Shown piece by piece: positions 34,325 through 44,982 of a stretch of 64,000 nt of DNA. The notes under the pieces are model-generated. The model was not told the origin of the DNA. It was given only the letters and a program-made list of their open reading frames with translations, and ran no database searches. Each line of letters begins with the position of its first letter. The first letter of the stretch is position 1. This DNA is from Harmonia axyridis (Eukaryota > Arthropoda > Insecta > Coleoptera > Coccinellidae), in contig NC_059503.1 of NCBI RefSeq assembly GCF_914767665.1, positions 61,584,352 through 61,648,351 of the forward strand, given 5' to 3'. The translations under genes were made by a program, and so were the position numbers.

Positions 34325-35430
34325 GTCGGTTTCGGTCTTTAGTTAGATCATTCTGTTTTGAAGCAGCTATGGACTTTGTGAATTGATGCTCTCGATTTTT
34401 AGGATTTTCAGACTAGAACGTCATCGTTTAATTGATTGGCGTTTGATCAATTATGGGCTGATAGGAGTGATGGGTTCGATGGTGTGATGCAGCGAAAAAT
34501 AAATCTGATGGCATTTCATTACAGATGTACAGAACTGGACCGACGAAAACTTCAAAACTCAATTTTCAAGTTTAAATTGAGAAGACAGAACTTGTCTGGT
34601 TTTCTCATCCCTGTAATTTCAACTATCGATAAACATATCTGAACCAATATGGAAACCTCATAGAGAAACGGAACATTATAATGATGAGTTTGAAATCATA
34701 CAATTTATAAGAAACAAAATTAACATAACAAATAAATTTTCATTCGTGCAGTAAAGGTACTATTATCGCAATAAAAGAATGAGAATATATAGAAAAAAGC
34801 TAAACATTTTTGTTTTCTAATAATTTACAAATTATTGAAAAAAATCTTACTAAAAATTCCAAAATAGCTTTGAAGCAATTCTGAACTGAATACAACCAGA
34901 AAAAGTAAATGATTTTAAAACCGCAAACGCCTCTAGTTAAATTTGAAAATTTAAATTTGTTAGTTGAATTGCATAAAAAAGATAAGCCTATATTAGACCA
35001 TTTGTTTGAATTATAATAGCTCCTTCAACATAACCATCAAAAAACTGATAAAATCATGCCAACCTAAATTAATTTCAAAACAAATTATTCAATAAAAATT
35101 TCCATTCTTACCTCAAAAATATTAATTAACCACAAAATTCAAAATTATTTTCTTTCGATATCTATTATCCCTCCATACAAAACAACTGAGCTGTAAGATA
35201 ATCTATTAAAAATGAATAAATAAATTCAACAATAACATATATCAATTAAATATAAATCAGAAAAAGGACGATTTTGGTTAACCCTTAAAGTACTTATGAG
35301 CAGAGATTTTTATGAATAATTCAGAAATCAAATTTGAGAACACACCTCAAGCAGAAAATTTCTTTACTGGAATAGGTAATGTCCATGATATAATGTTGCT
35401 GCATAGGCACATGGAAACAATTAACAAAAA
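34325..35430. other. AT-rich DNA, no gene seen
   Basis: Very A-rich with no recognisable motif until the PLE fragment at 35435. Confidence 0.5.
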
Positions 35431-35434
35431 AAAA

Positions 35435-35675
35435 AGGATTCTATAAGCTGCCATACAGTAATTGCCGAAAAGTATGTATAGGACAAACATGGTGCACTTT
35501 TCAAGAAGAAATCAACAAATATCTAATAATGAACATAAGAGAAATTCAACATATTCCAACCATCTATTCGAACTAGCACATAATTTTCACCACGATTTGG
35601 AAATTTTTCATTTTTTTTGGAAAATAAAAACAATGCTCTTACCTACCTAGAAGCCTTCTACGGCCCTAGATAAAA
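35435..35675 (+). pseudogene. Penelope-like element GIY-YIG endonuclease remnant (2)
   Basis: One frame reads KGFYKLPYSNCRKVCIGQT (about 35433-35490), where KLPYSNC and CIGQT match the GIY-YIG core of PLE nucleases (usual forms KLPC.DC and YIGQT). Another frame reads NSTYSNHLFELAHNFHHDL (about 35546-35600), and TYLEAFYGP follows near 35640. The two parts are in different frames. The first Cys has become Tyr. It differs from the remnant at 24930-25290, so two PLE families are present. Confidence 0.65.
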
Positions 35676-35679
35676 AACA

Positions 35680-35848
35680 TAATAAAATAGGAATATTACT
35701 GAACGACCAAACAAATGTCTAATAAATCACCATAAAAAAATTGGGGTAGTAACTTAAGAAATATTATGACATCACTCTTTAAAAATGAATGACTTCATCA
35801 GTGACATTTTATGTCTTGATGTAAGGTTAGGTCATAAGGAAGTTGAGA
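35680..35848. other. Short spacer
   Basis: AT-rich sequence without a recognisable feature. Confidence 0.4.
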
Positions 35849-35849
35849 G

Positions 35850-36304
35850 GGATTACCACTACGTGGTATCAGTATCAGTGAAACTTTGGTAACCACTCAT
35901 TTCCCCTCTGGCGCTCCTGCGATGAACTAACTTTGTACACTGGACGAAGTTGTCATTCATTTCATCTTCTTTCTTTTTTCGGAGTAAATAAGTAGAGGGC
36001 AGCAATGTACAACGGCAGTCACGAAATTATGATTTTACCACTTTTGTGATGATTTTTGATAGGTTTTTTTCACGACTATTTTAGAAATATATCAGTGCTT
36101 TGTACAAAGTACATATCATCTATTTTTTGCGAAAAACGAAAAGTTGATAGAAATTTTTGTTTCCATCCCCAAATTGAAAATATTTAATTTCTTCCATGTA
36201 GAATATTGTCTGGGGAAATTATGTGAAAGCCCATAAAAATCGTTATTTGCAAGAAGAAATTTCTCTTATTTCGTTTTGAACAGAGCAACCACCTGGTGGT
36301 ATTC
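35850..36304. mobile_element. MITE-like element (family K, copy 1)
   Basis: Direct-orientation homologue of 39774-40234 over about 455 bp (shared blocks CTTCTGCGATGA-like, GATCTTCTTTCTTTTTTCG-like, TTCTTCCATGTAGA). The ends carry imperfect palindromes, ACCACTACGTGGT at 35854-35866 and ACCACCTGGTGGT at about 36288-36300, and outer bases form an imperfect inverted pair. No coding capacity is seen. Confidence 0.7.
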
Positions 36305-36429
36305 CTGCACAATTGAAAACTCAAATTGACCTATCTGAGCGTTCTGCTTGAGATCATTCAATAACGGAGTTATGAAATTTGTTCCATACTTCATCCACAC
36401 AATTTATGACTGTCTTCGAGAAGGTAGTA

Positions 36430-37336
36430 TAGGGTGTTTTTTTCGAGTTATATAACTTTGAGTTGGCATTACTGTTCAAGATGGCCACCGATTTAACAGC
36501 TGTCAAGTGATTTATTCTCAGTTTGGTTTGGCAATTCATCATGAATAGACTCACGCCTGAACACTGCTTGAAAATAGTGCAATTTCATTTCGATTTTAAT
36601 GGTTCTACGCGGAATACGTATCGCGCACTACATCCATTTTATTTTGTTTAGCGATGAAGCACACTTCTGGTTGAATGGCTACGTCAACAAACAAAACTGC
36701 CGCATTTGGAGTGAAGCTTATCCTCAAGTGTATGCCGAAACACCGTTACATCCAGAAAAACTGACTCTTTGGTGCGCTTTATGGGCTGGTGGAATCATTG
36801 GTCCGTACTTCTTCAAAAACGATGATGGCCAGAACATTAGAGTCAATGGTGATCGGTATAGAGCCATGATTACTAACTTTTTCATTCCTGAATTGAACAA
36901 CCATGATGTCCAACAAGACGGCGCAACAGGTCACACAGCTCGTGCCACAATCGATTTATAGAAAGACACATTTGGTAACCGCCTAATTTCACGTTTTGGA
37001 CCTGTGAATTGGCTTCCAAGATCTTGTGATTTAACACCGCTAGACTACTTTCTGTGGGGCTATGTAAAGTCATTGGTCTATGCGGATAAGCCACAAACCC
37101 TTGACCATTTGGAAGACAACATTCGCCGTGTTATTGCCGATATACGGCAACAAATGTTGGAAAAAGTAATCGAAAATTGGACGTCCAGATTGGACTACAT
37201 CCGAGCCAGCCGTGGCGGTCATATGCCAGAAATCATATTTAAATGTAATGCCACAAGATTATCTTGCGGATAAATAAAATTCATGTCAATCGAATAGTCC
37301 ATCGTTGTTTTATTGCAATTTAAAGTTCTATAGCTC
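36430..37336 (+). mobile_element. Non-autonomous mariner (family B, copy 2)
   Basis: Left TIR TAGGGTGTTTTTTTCGAG at 36430, adjacent to TA (36428-36429). The right TIR is worn down after CTATAGCTCC. Leader and start codon (ATG at 36541, MNRLTPEH) are followed by the shared internal deletion, then the catalytic domain: ILFSDEAHFWLNGYVNKQNC and GGIIGPYFFKNDDGQN (36599-36961), QQDGATGHTARATIDL, a TAG at about 36958-36960, then NWLPRSCDLTPLDYFLWGYV (37004-37273). All three catalytic aspartates are present (SDEAH, QQDGA, SCDLTP), the last two 36 residues apart. A small deletion before the second removes the LWF residues. The protein cannot be made intact. Confidence 0.9.
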
Positions 37337-37419
37337 CATTTATCATTAAGATTGTAGTAAATATTGCAGCAAAAATTTTTTTATGAAATTCCTGTTGGTC
37401 ATTCTCATCGATATAGCCT

Positions 37420-38035
37420 TAAAACCTCAATCCTGACCTCTAGACGCGTTGCCACAGCACCTGCCCAGGGCCAATCTCACCGTCCTGATTTACCGCTTAT
37501 TGTTAACCTCCGATATCCATCACCGAAACCTACCGACGTCCGCTCCAATCTTCGATCTTGGAGACGACGTCCGTCCCACCTTTAGCATTCCTCGAGGAAA
37601 TCCGAGAAGAGACGTAACCCCGACAGGCTCTCTTTTTGTTCATTTTCTGCGCGTTTCATGTTTTGGCCGCTTTTTTCGTGGTGGCGCCACGTTCGGCCCC
37701 GGCATGCTGCGATCCGTCTTTGAGCGCACGGTGCCGACAATTATAATGCGCCCGCACCGTCCTACATATGTAAACATGCCGTATAAATTAAGCGAGCCGG
37801 GACCGGCGACGATGACGCGATGCGTGGCCGACACGGCAATCGTCTCCGATCGGTTCTGGGGACTGGGATGTGCGAGTTTTTGCGAAGCGTTCGCCGAACG
37901 TCGATGCCTCCACGAAATTTGCGACGCGAGCCTTTTTTTTTCTTGGCGGACGAATAAGACGTTGACAAATATAGGAGTTTTGAGGACCCGTCGACTGCTT
38001 TATGAATCAGTCTTCTCTCGTGCATAGGGAAGATT
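37420..38035. other. GC-rich unique island
   Basis: About 600 bp of CpG-containing, non-repetitive DNA (for example CGTGGTGGCGCCACG, GAGCGCACGGTGCCGACA). An open frame crosses it (37449-38027) and one on the other strand (37762-38109), but neither contains a domain I recognise, so they may be chance frames. It could hold a promoter, an unrecognised exon or a conserved noncoding element. Confidence 0.35.
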
Positions 38036-38104
38036 GAGGATGCGGTCATGCTGAAAAGATTGAAGACAATAACGGAAGAAAAGAAGATCATTTCGGTTTC
38101 CAAA

Positions 38105-39300
38105 GCCAACCTTCAAGGTACAACTACTCCGAGTAGTCGAACAAATCACGGATGGATAAAACCGCAAAAAAGTCACTGGGGCCGTGTTTTTGGATGAGGT
38201 CAAAACTTTTGATAAAGTATGACACAAAGGATTGCTAGGTATACAAACTGCTTGAGGCAGTCGATGGTCCAACTTATAGCCTCTTACCTGCATTCTCGCA
38301 GTTTAGAGCCAAAGTTGACGGAGTACTTTTTTCATAGAGGTCTCTTTCAGCCGGAGTTCCGTAAGGATCTCTACTGTCTCCGTTATTGTTCACAATTTAT
38401 GTACCTCACATGCCGAATACGGGGAATACCTCTTTGACACTGTACGCCGACGATACCGCCATTCTTGCCAGTTCGTGATGTCCAAAATGGCAACGAAAAG
38501 GAGCTATCTGCAGACTTCAATCTTGGGATGCCTGATGGAGACTTGAAGTAAACCCTGAGAAGATCGAGGTCGTTCTTTTCAGCCGAAAGAAGAAAAATCC
38601 CCAAGGACACGTCGTAATTTTCGGTGGGAGGATCGAATGGAAAAACAAGGCCAAGTATTCGGGAGTGATACTTGACAAGAAGCTTACTTGGAAACAACAG
38701 GTCACATCAGCTGTGACAAAGGAAAATACAGCAGCGGCAGTGTTGCAACCGCAACTTTGCAAAAGCAGCAAAATGTCTCCTTCCAACAAGCTTCTTCTCT
38801 ATAAGTCCACCATTCGGCCGGTCATGTCTTACGCATGCCCAGCTTGTGGATACGCCGCAAAGGTCCATATGCAGATACTTCAAGTCAAGCAGATTACGAT
38901 CCTGAGACGAGCCGTAAATGCACCATGATTTGTCAGCAACGTACTGATACATGAAGACCTGCAAATACCATTCCTAGATGACCAACTTCATATGAGAGTG
39001 AAGACCTTCAGTAAAATGGAAGATCACGCAAACCCTCTTATGAGAAAGGCTTGCGATTATGATGAAAATGCCCCTAGAAAGCATAAAAGACCGAAGATGG
39101 CACTTCTCTAGGAAGTGTGTATTTAAGCCAAACTTCGACTGCCACAGAGATTGTGTATTGACTACAAAAACTTTCTGAGTGGCATAGTGCCACCTGCTAG
39201 AGCAGATCATTATATCTCACCAGATGTGAATTATATTGAGATTGAGCAGTAAAAGGCTAATAGCATAACTGCAAAAGAGAAAGGAGTTCTTTATGAATAG
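38105..39300 (+). pseudogene. Jockey-type retrotransposon ORF2 (family G, copy 2)
   Basis: Fragmented RT and post-RT region. QLLRVVEQITDG and AVFLDEVKTFDKV (about 38113-38220) are RT motifs with a stop after FDKV. GVPxGSLLSPLLFTIYVPHM-like sequence (38345-38410) and LYADDTAILASS (about 38438-38475) contain the catalytic YADD box. Then EVNPEKIEVVLFSRKKKNPQ, EWKNKAKYSGVILDKKLTWK (about 38640-38695) and SNKLLLYKSTIRPVMSYACP (38665-38928), matching 24238-24855. Several frameshifts. It ends in an EIEQ-like tail followed by A-rich sequence near 39300. The 5' part is missing. Confidence 0.8.
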
Positions 39301-39324
39301 GTCATGAGGTTCACCTAGGAATAT

Positions 39325-39773
39325 TTCTTCTTCTTTATGTGTCTTCTTCGGTTTGGCTATCCTAAAAGCTTTGCATATTTTTGATACTGCAGATCTAAAC
39401 AGTTGGTAGTTCTTACAATTGTACCATTCTCTTAAGTTCTTCAACCATGAATTCTTTCTTCTTCCTATGGATCTTCTGCCCGTTATATTTTTCTGGATGA
39501 TAAGCTGTAGCAACTGGTATTTATCTACCCTCATAATATACCCTAGGTAATGCAGCTTTGGCACTTTGAAAGTAAGTACCATTTAAATATCTGCATACTC
39601 CGCAAAATCTGAACATTCGTCACTTCCTCTGACCACGATGTTCTCAATATTCTATACAGTACATCCACATTTATTGCTTCTGATATGGATTGTGTTCAGT
39701 GTCCACGCTTTCATACCGTAAAAAAGAATTGACAGCACGAAACATCCCACAAGGCGAATTTTAAGCTTAAAAG
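39325..39773 (-). pseudogene. Non-LTR retrotransposon ORF2 C-terminal tail (family T, copy 2)
   Basis: Reverse strand: LVGCFVLSILFYGMKAWTLN (about 39700-39760), LRTSWSEEVTNVQILR, then KLHYLGYIMRVDKYQLLQLI and GRRSIGRRKNSWLKNLREWY (39330-39582). The same order as at 56872-57183 (LLHGCEGWTLDPS, LYRRMLRISWVQK, RYIGHVMRG). The 3' end is TTCTTCTTC-rich. Two or three frames, so not functional. A MITE-like element begins right at its upstream edge (39774). Confidence 0.75.
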
Positions 39774-40234
39774 GGATAACCATCACTCGGTTTTTCGCGT
39801 ATCAGTCAAAATATGGTACCCATTAATTTCTCTTCTAGCGCTTCTGCGATGACCAATCTTTGTACGGTGTACGAAGTTGTACATTCACTTGATCTTCTTT
39901 CTTTTTTCGAAGCAAATGAGTAAAGGGTAGCACTGTACGACGACTTTCACGAAATTATAGTTTTACCTTTTTCGTAATGATTTCTGGTAGGTTTTTTCCA
40001 CGAATATTTTAAAAATATTTCAGTGTTTTGTACGAAGTACATATCAACTATTTCATCGCGAAAAACGAACTGTTACCAGAATTCTTTTTTTTCATTCGCA
40101 AATTAAAAATATTTACTTTCTTCCATGTAGATTATTTTTTAAGAAAATTATGTGAAAATTCCATAAAAATCGGTGATTTGTAACAAAAATTATCTCTTAT
40201 TTCTTTTTGAACTGAGAACAACGTGGTGATGTTC
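39774..40234. mobile_element. MITE-like element (family K, copy 2)
   Basis: Homologue of 35850-36304 in the same orientation, with about the same length. The terminal palindromes are degraded (ACCATCACTCGGT; ACAACGTGGTGAT). No coding capacity. Confidence 0.65.
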
Positions 40235-40239
40235 CCTCT

Positions 40240-42010
40240 TAATGTCCGCAGAATACCTTTTCTATTTTAATAAATGTGGTTCTAGCTTTTTCCACTCTGG
40301 TTCTAATTTTTTCAAAGCTTGTTATTCAGTTCCTAGGTAATAATTGATTTATGAATTTTCACACTCAATTTTTTGACGGATGACCCTGAAGTTTTTATTC
40401 GATGTCAAAACTGTAATGGAATAAAAATTTCAAAAATTCCGAATCTAATAGAGCTAGCACTTTACGGTGAAGAATATTATATTGGGAATCATATTTAAGG
40501 TGTTTCATGTGAGTTTTAGCTCATTTGAACTTAACCGCCGTTATAAGTGTCACAGGACACAATATAGAGGACAAATCAAGGGTAACGTATAGAGATATAT
40601 GTGATCCCCAAGGGCACAATAACCACATAAACGAATGAGCCCTCAAAAGCTCCCAACTTCCATCAGTGCTTTCCTTTTTTTTGTAATTCTGCTTCAATTT
40701 TCTGAAAATTTGATGTTGAACAGATGAAATTTCACTCTTCGTTCTGATTTGTTATTCTTTAAATAGATGCAAAATTTCGAACCGGGCGAAACTGTTATCA
40801 CTAAGAATTAGGTTTTCTTTCAACAATAGTCTGTTAGAACTTTCTATGGTCCTAATGACGGTATCCACACGAAATTTGTAATGATTTCAACCCGATCGGA
40901 TATGGAAATATCGGTTATTCCTTTTTCAACATTCTTTATGAATTGTCAAAGATTTTGATGATGTGATCAGCCTGAAATTTTGCACGGATCTGAAAATCGT
41001 TATTTTATTTCGGTAGCTAAACACTCAATTCCGTCTGTACTGTGGTCACGGAAATATTGGATAATATTTTCTTTATATTCTCCTCGAATTTCTATGATTC
41101 TGGTTAAGCTGTCAACATGAAAATTTGCACAGGCTTCATATTGTAATTTTACATCCAAATGATGATTTTCATATCGATCAAATAAGTTATTTCGAAATTA
41201 ATAGGAACAGAAAATCTAGCTTCAGCTGAGGTTTTAACAGCATTTTATCAACAGTTATCATGTTTACGGCCGGACTGACAAACATCCTTGAATTTGTAGT
41301 AGTAGAACCTCATCAAAACCTACTCAAAATCAGAAAAATGCAGACATTGTAATGAAATCATAGAGCGATCTGTTCGGTGAACGAGCGCTCAAAAAGAAGG
41401 CCTTCCAACTCCCTTCTCTAATCAAAACATTCATCCCCAAATCAATTCGTTCTTACATAATTCGAAAGCCAGTCCATGAAAAATCAATACAATATGTACC
41501 TATTATCCAAATGATCCGATCCTACTGAAATTAGGAAGCGATAGTAAGGCAAAACAGGGGAAAAGAATTCAATGCACGCACCAGATATCGATTAGGGAAA
41601 CGGACTGAGCCCTCTGCGATCGTGACTCACACTTATCTTTGTACAATTGGACTCCATAAGATCTGGGAGAACAACAAAAGATCCTGATATGGACCAAGCG
41701 CATATCATCTCAGTCCTACTCCTTCAAACACTTTTTGTAAAATCAGGGCTATGTTAAATAATATAGCATTGGGATTATTCACTCAATTTTTGAAAGGTGA
41801 AATGAAATGGATATGATAAATGAAAAAAATATAAAAAACTCAAACAAGTTCTGAAACTGTCAAAAGTGTGAGAATAAATTGATATGTATTAATTTTAGTG
41901 GATTAATTTTTTCAATACATAATATGAAAAACTACACAACATTTAAAAAATATGCAAGAGTCATAATGTTATTCAGTAACTGGTAGTAAAGTGGTAGAGA
42001 AACTATATAG
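40240..42010. other. AT-rich DNA with degenerate repeat motifs
   Basis: No gene seen. About 40765-41180 holds several spaced repeats of CGAAACTGTTATCAC, AAATATTGG and TTTCTATGATTCTGG-like words that recur near 6180-6240, 11750-11870 and 44520-44640. GAACGAGCGCTCAAAAAGAA near 41380 resembles the complement of TTTTTTTGAGTGCTCGTT at 48147. Confidence 0.45.
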
Positions 42011-42016
42011 TATAGT

Positions 42017-42715
42017 TTAATAAGTTTGAATAGTTGATAGTTCGTATAATTTTTCTGTTGGGTAGGTGAGTGGCTTTCCGTAAATGATTTCTATTATCCA
42101 CTTTTGTATTACTTCCACCTGTTTACTCGCCATTCCACACCATACCAGTACACCATAGCTCAAGTGAGGTTCAACTAACGCATAATACACTTTCATCAAT
42201 TCATCTAGTTCGCATATGTCTTTCAAGGATCTAATTCTGCTTATAAGTGATCTTACTTTTTGTACTACTGATTTTGATTGTTCTTGCCATTTTAAATGAG
42301 AGTCTCTCATTATACCTAAATATTTAATTTTTTCTGCATTTCGTACTTGAAAAGGTAACCCATAACTATTTTTAACTGTGAGTATTTCAAACGTGGGCTT
42401 TCCGCTCTTTAAGCTAGTGAACAACATAAACTTGGTTTTATCCATATTGACAGTAAGTTTTGTGGAGTTGAGGAATTCTAGTATTTCTGTAAAGTCTTCC
42501 TCGATTTTTAAATCCAATGAACTCCATGTGGGGGCTTCATAAAGGACTACAGTAGTCTAGGAAGCTTACAATTTAATTCCGAGTACTTAAAGTGAATAGT
42601 TCATCAATGTACAGTAAAAATAATACTGGCCCTAGGATCGTTCCCTGCGGAACTCCATATTTTTTTTCACTGACATACCCTAACGTATCTAGTAGCTTTA
42701 CTAGGTCCACGGTGT
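42017..42715 (-). pseudogene. Non-LTR reverse-transcriptase fragment (CR1/Jockey group)
   Basis: The reverse strand has YGVPQGTILGPVLFLLYIDE (about 42590-42650), then after a gap an open frame of 166 residues (42017-42517): FTEILEFLNSTKLTVNMDKT, KIKYLGIMRDSHLKWQEQ, LVEPHLSYGVLVWCGM. This is the post-RT region of a non-LTR ORF2. The catalytic YADD box should lie between the two parts but is deleted. Divergent from the other families here. Confidence 0.8.
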
Positions 42716-42916
42716 CGATATAGAATCTATAAACATGCATACAGATGGCATTTTATTGTCAATGGACTAGTTTTCATTTTTTTGTTAAGGTTTAATTCTA
42801 AAAATTTAAGTAAAATGAAACAAAAATGTGGAAGAATCATTGAAATATCTCTAGAAATGAAAAAGTTATGGGACTTTGAAGTTGCGCTTGAAAGAATAAT
42901 TTCATAGTCTAGTGTG

Positions 42917-42932
42917 TGACGTCATGCCACTT
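42917..42932. repeat. Inner inverted repeat with TGACGTCA (left)
   Basis: TGACGTCATGCCACTT pairs with 43465-43480 (complement TGACGTCACGCCACTT, one mismatch). TGACGTCA is the classical CRE-like palindrome and lies about 100 bp upstream of the THAP start codon, so it may be a transposase-binding or promoter site. Confidence 0.7.
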
Positions 42933-43031
42933 ACACGAGGCGACTGGTATTCGCAGAGTGCTTACGAATTCATTGGTACATATGGTGTATAATCACTTGT
43001 GCCGTTCGTGTCGTGTTTTGTTCATTACACG

Positions 43032-43226
43032 ATGGCTGAAATAAAGAAAATCCTGCAAATATTGCATTGTGCCTATGTGTGCAAGCACGAAAATTAAAAA
43101 CCCCAATAAATTGTTTTTTCATGTACCAAATGACATGAATCAAAGGAAGAAGTGGTGCAAATTAATGAGGCATGACTTAATTGGACCTAAAACTAAACTT
43201 CATATGTGAATGAAGACCATTTTGAT
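43032..43226 (+). pseudogene. THAP-domain zinc-finger exon, frameshifted
   Basis: Starts at the ATG at 43032 (MAEIKK), then a +1 shift into CKYCIVPMCASTKIKNPNKL, then FFHVPNDMNQRKKWCKLMRH, then the frame is broken again by an AA insertion near 43209 before an EDHFDV-like ending. The C-x-x-C pair and conserved Trp, and the expected C-x2-H near the end, match the C2CH zinc coordination of THAP domains (about 65 residues, near-full length). The exon ends at 43226, directly followed by GTAAGT, a consensus splice donor, at the position where many THAP genes have an intron. Two frameshifts make it a pseudogene copy. Confidence 0.75.
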
Positions 43227-43464
43227 GTAAGTACCTATCAGTACTAGCTGTTTATTTCTGATAATAAAAATACTAAGGTGTAGTAAGTTGGTTTGAAATA
43301 AGTTATTGAGTTAAAATTACTTTGTCCTTTCACGAAGTCTTCTTCCATTATGGTGACATAATAACAAAACTCGAGTTAAAACTACACTGTACAACTACAA
43401 ACGGCGCGAGAGCCTTGGCGCGGCTCAGTATTTAAACGTAATTTATGGTCTAGCGATCACAGGC

Positions 43465-43480
43465 AAGTGGCGTGACGTCA
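43465..43480. repeat. Inner inverted repeat with TGACGTCA (right)
   Basis: Partner of 42917-42932. Confidence 0.7.
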
Positions 43481-43694
43481 CAGACGAGTCGGAGACCAAA
43501 GACGTTCCGCGCTAAAATACGTAAATTTAAATAAAATATTTCTCAGTCATTTATTGATGGATTTTCTAAATTTTTTCACTGATTTATCAGTTTTGCTCTA
43601 TATTTTAATTCTATCGTGTCAAATATAGTATTATCAACATAACTAAACTAGTCCATTGCTTCGGTGATTAAGCTTACAAGTTCAGCAATTTGAT

Positions 43695-43745
43695 TTAGCA
43701 GTAAAAGGATAACTGCAAAAGAGAAAGAAGTTCCAAGTTCCAATT
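43695..43745 (+). repeat. Short fragment of Jockey family G 3' end
   Basis: GCAGTAAAAGG then AACTGCAAAAGAGAAAG matches the 3' ends near 24725-24775 and 39245-39290. Too short for coding. Confidence 0.55.
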
Positions 43746-43969
43746 GGTGCTCCTGACTTCACGTCAGTGCTCTCCTTATTTATCTGATAGAAGGCATATG
43801 TAGGACACTCAGATGCGAATGTTAGTCCAATCAAAAACAACAATCTATATTTTCAGTAAAATACAATTACAGTTTCGCTTTCCATTATTGACGCAAGACA
43901 ACGATCATTCCGTTGATATCACAGGATACGTAATTGTATAGCTAGAGAATCAACTTAGAAATAACAAAA

Positions 43970-44345
43970 CCTCGTTGAGCTTGTTTTCCTTCAATCTCCC
44001 CCTCCAAACAACACCCCGACCTAACAGCGCACAACGCCAATTGCGTCTAGGAATAAATAATTCCGCGTGTCGTGTAGCTCCGTGCGACAACAAGCGCTTG
44101 ACGGAAATGTTGTTGCGGTCGTGCCGAGAAGGCGCAACGCAGCCTGCTCAAAAATATCCATTAACGTCCCGGAGAACAAACAAGAAATGGCACAGATCAT
44201 ATCTCGTTCCGGATTTATTCGCTCATAGTGTTATTGTTCTATCCGCGAAGCCATATATGTATAAGCACGTTTGGTTCGACTCTCGCTCTCTCTCTCTCTC
44301 TCTAGGCGAATCGCGGGATCGATAAAATTATAGCAGCCTACGCGC
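43970..44345. other. GC-richer unique island with a CT repeat
   Basis: Unique sequence with several CGCG-like words and a (CT)n run at 44280-44303 that offers GAGA-type binding sites on the reverse strand. The plus-strand frame 43975-44325 has no recognised domain. It could be a promoter or enhancer; unproven. Confidence 0.35.
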
Positions 44346-44630
44346 CATATTACATACTATGCCGCTGCAATTACCTCAAACAAAAGAGGTTTTTTCGTGC
44401 CACGAACAACCAGTGACGTGGCATCGGGTGAACTCATGGAAAATCCGAACATAAATCGATTACACCGACCTAAAATGAAGAAGCCATCGAAAAATCATGA
44501 AAGAATATGAGAACAGCCTTCGGACATTATGAAAACAATCAAATCACTCCAATCGGAAATATTGGGTAATTTTTTCCACATTGTGTTTGACTTTTCTATG
44601 ATTCGGTTCACCGGAAATTTTTTATCAAGC
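44345..44630. other. AT-rich spacer with repeat motif
   Basis: Contains ATCGGAAATATTGGGTAAT and TTTTCTATGATTCGG, members of the dispersed motif family at 11750 and 40770. Confidence 0.4.
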
Positions 44631-44982
44631 TTGCATATTATTGGATGGAAGCTTTCTCATCCAATCGTTCCTATGATGTGAGAGTCGGTGAATCATTTTC
44701 CACAGAAAAGCCAGTCACTTCTGGAGTACCCCAGGGCCCCATTTAAGTTTTACTATACACCTCTGACCTTCCCTGTTTGCTCCGCTCGATATGCTCTATG
44801 TTCGCTGGTGATACAAAAATCTACAACTTTCTCCTCGCTGGGAAACAGAGTCTGCAACATGACTTGAACGTTATTAGCTCTTGGTGTAGCGATTGGTGCC
44901 TTCCTCTGAACGTTGATAAGTGTAGTGTGCTTCATATAGGAAAGAATAATCCACGGGCGGCATATTTTATCGATGGGGGATC
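44630..44982 (+). pseudogene. CR1-like retrotransposon RT, 5' portion (interrupted)
   Basis: Reads WMEAFSSNRSYDVRVGESFS, TSGVPQGPI, a stop, then SMFAGDTKIYNFLLAGKQSL, WCSDWCLPLNVDKCSVLHIG, RAAYFIDGG. SGVPQG and FAGD (usual FADD) are RT motifs; in FADD the first catalytic Asp has become Gly. The frame breaks at FIDGG, where an R1-like element is inserted, and resumes at 46206. Upstream RT and endonuclease are missing. Confidence 0.8.

Larger units (their letters stand above)
42760..43658 (+). mobile_element. THAP-encoding TIR element (candidate P-superfamily relative)
   Basis: Outer ends form a 14-bp perfect terminal inverted repeat, CAATGGACTAGTTT (42760-42773) and its complement (43645-43658). 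A second inverted pair lies inside: TGACGTCATGCCACTT (42917-42932) and AAGTGGCGTGACGTCA (43465-43480), with one mismatch. Between them is a THAP-type zinc-finger exon (43032-43226). TIR plus an N-terminal THAP DNA-binding domain is the arrangement of P-type DNA transposons. At 899 bp it lacks room for a full transposase, so it would be a deletion derivative. I see no clear target-site duplication (flanks TTTATTGT and CTTCGGTG), which weakens the call. Confidence 0.55.

Noticed and set aside
37449..38027. 192-residue frame in a GC-rich island
   Set aside because: No recognisable domain, overlapping frame on the other strand, composition typical of chance frames in GC-rich DNA.
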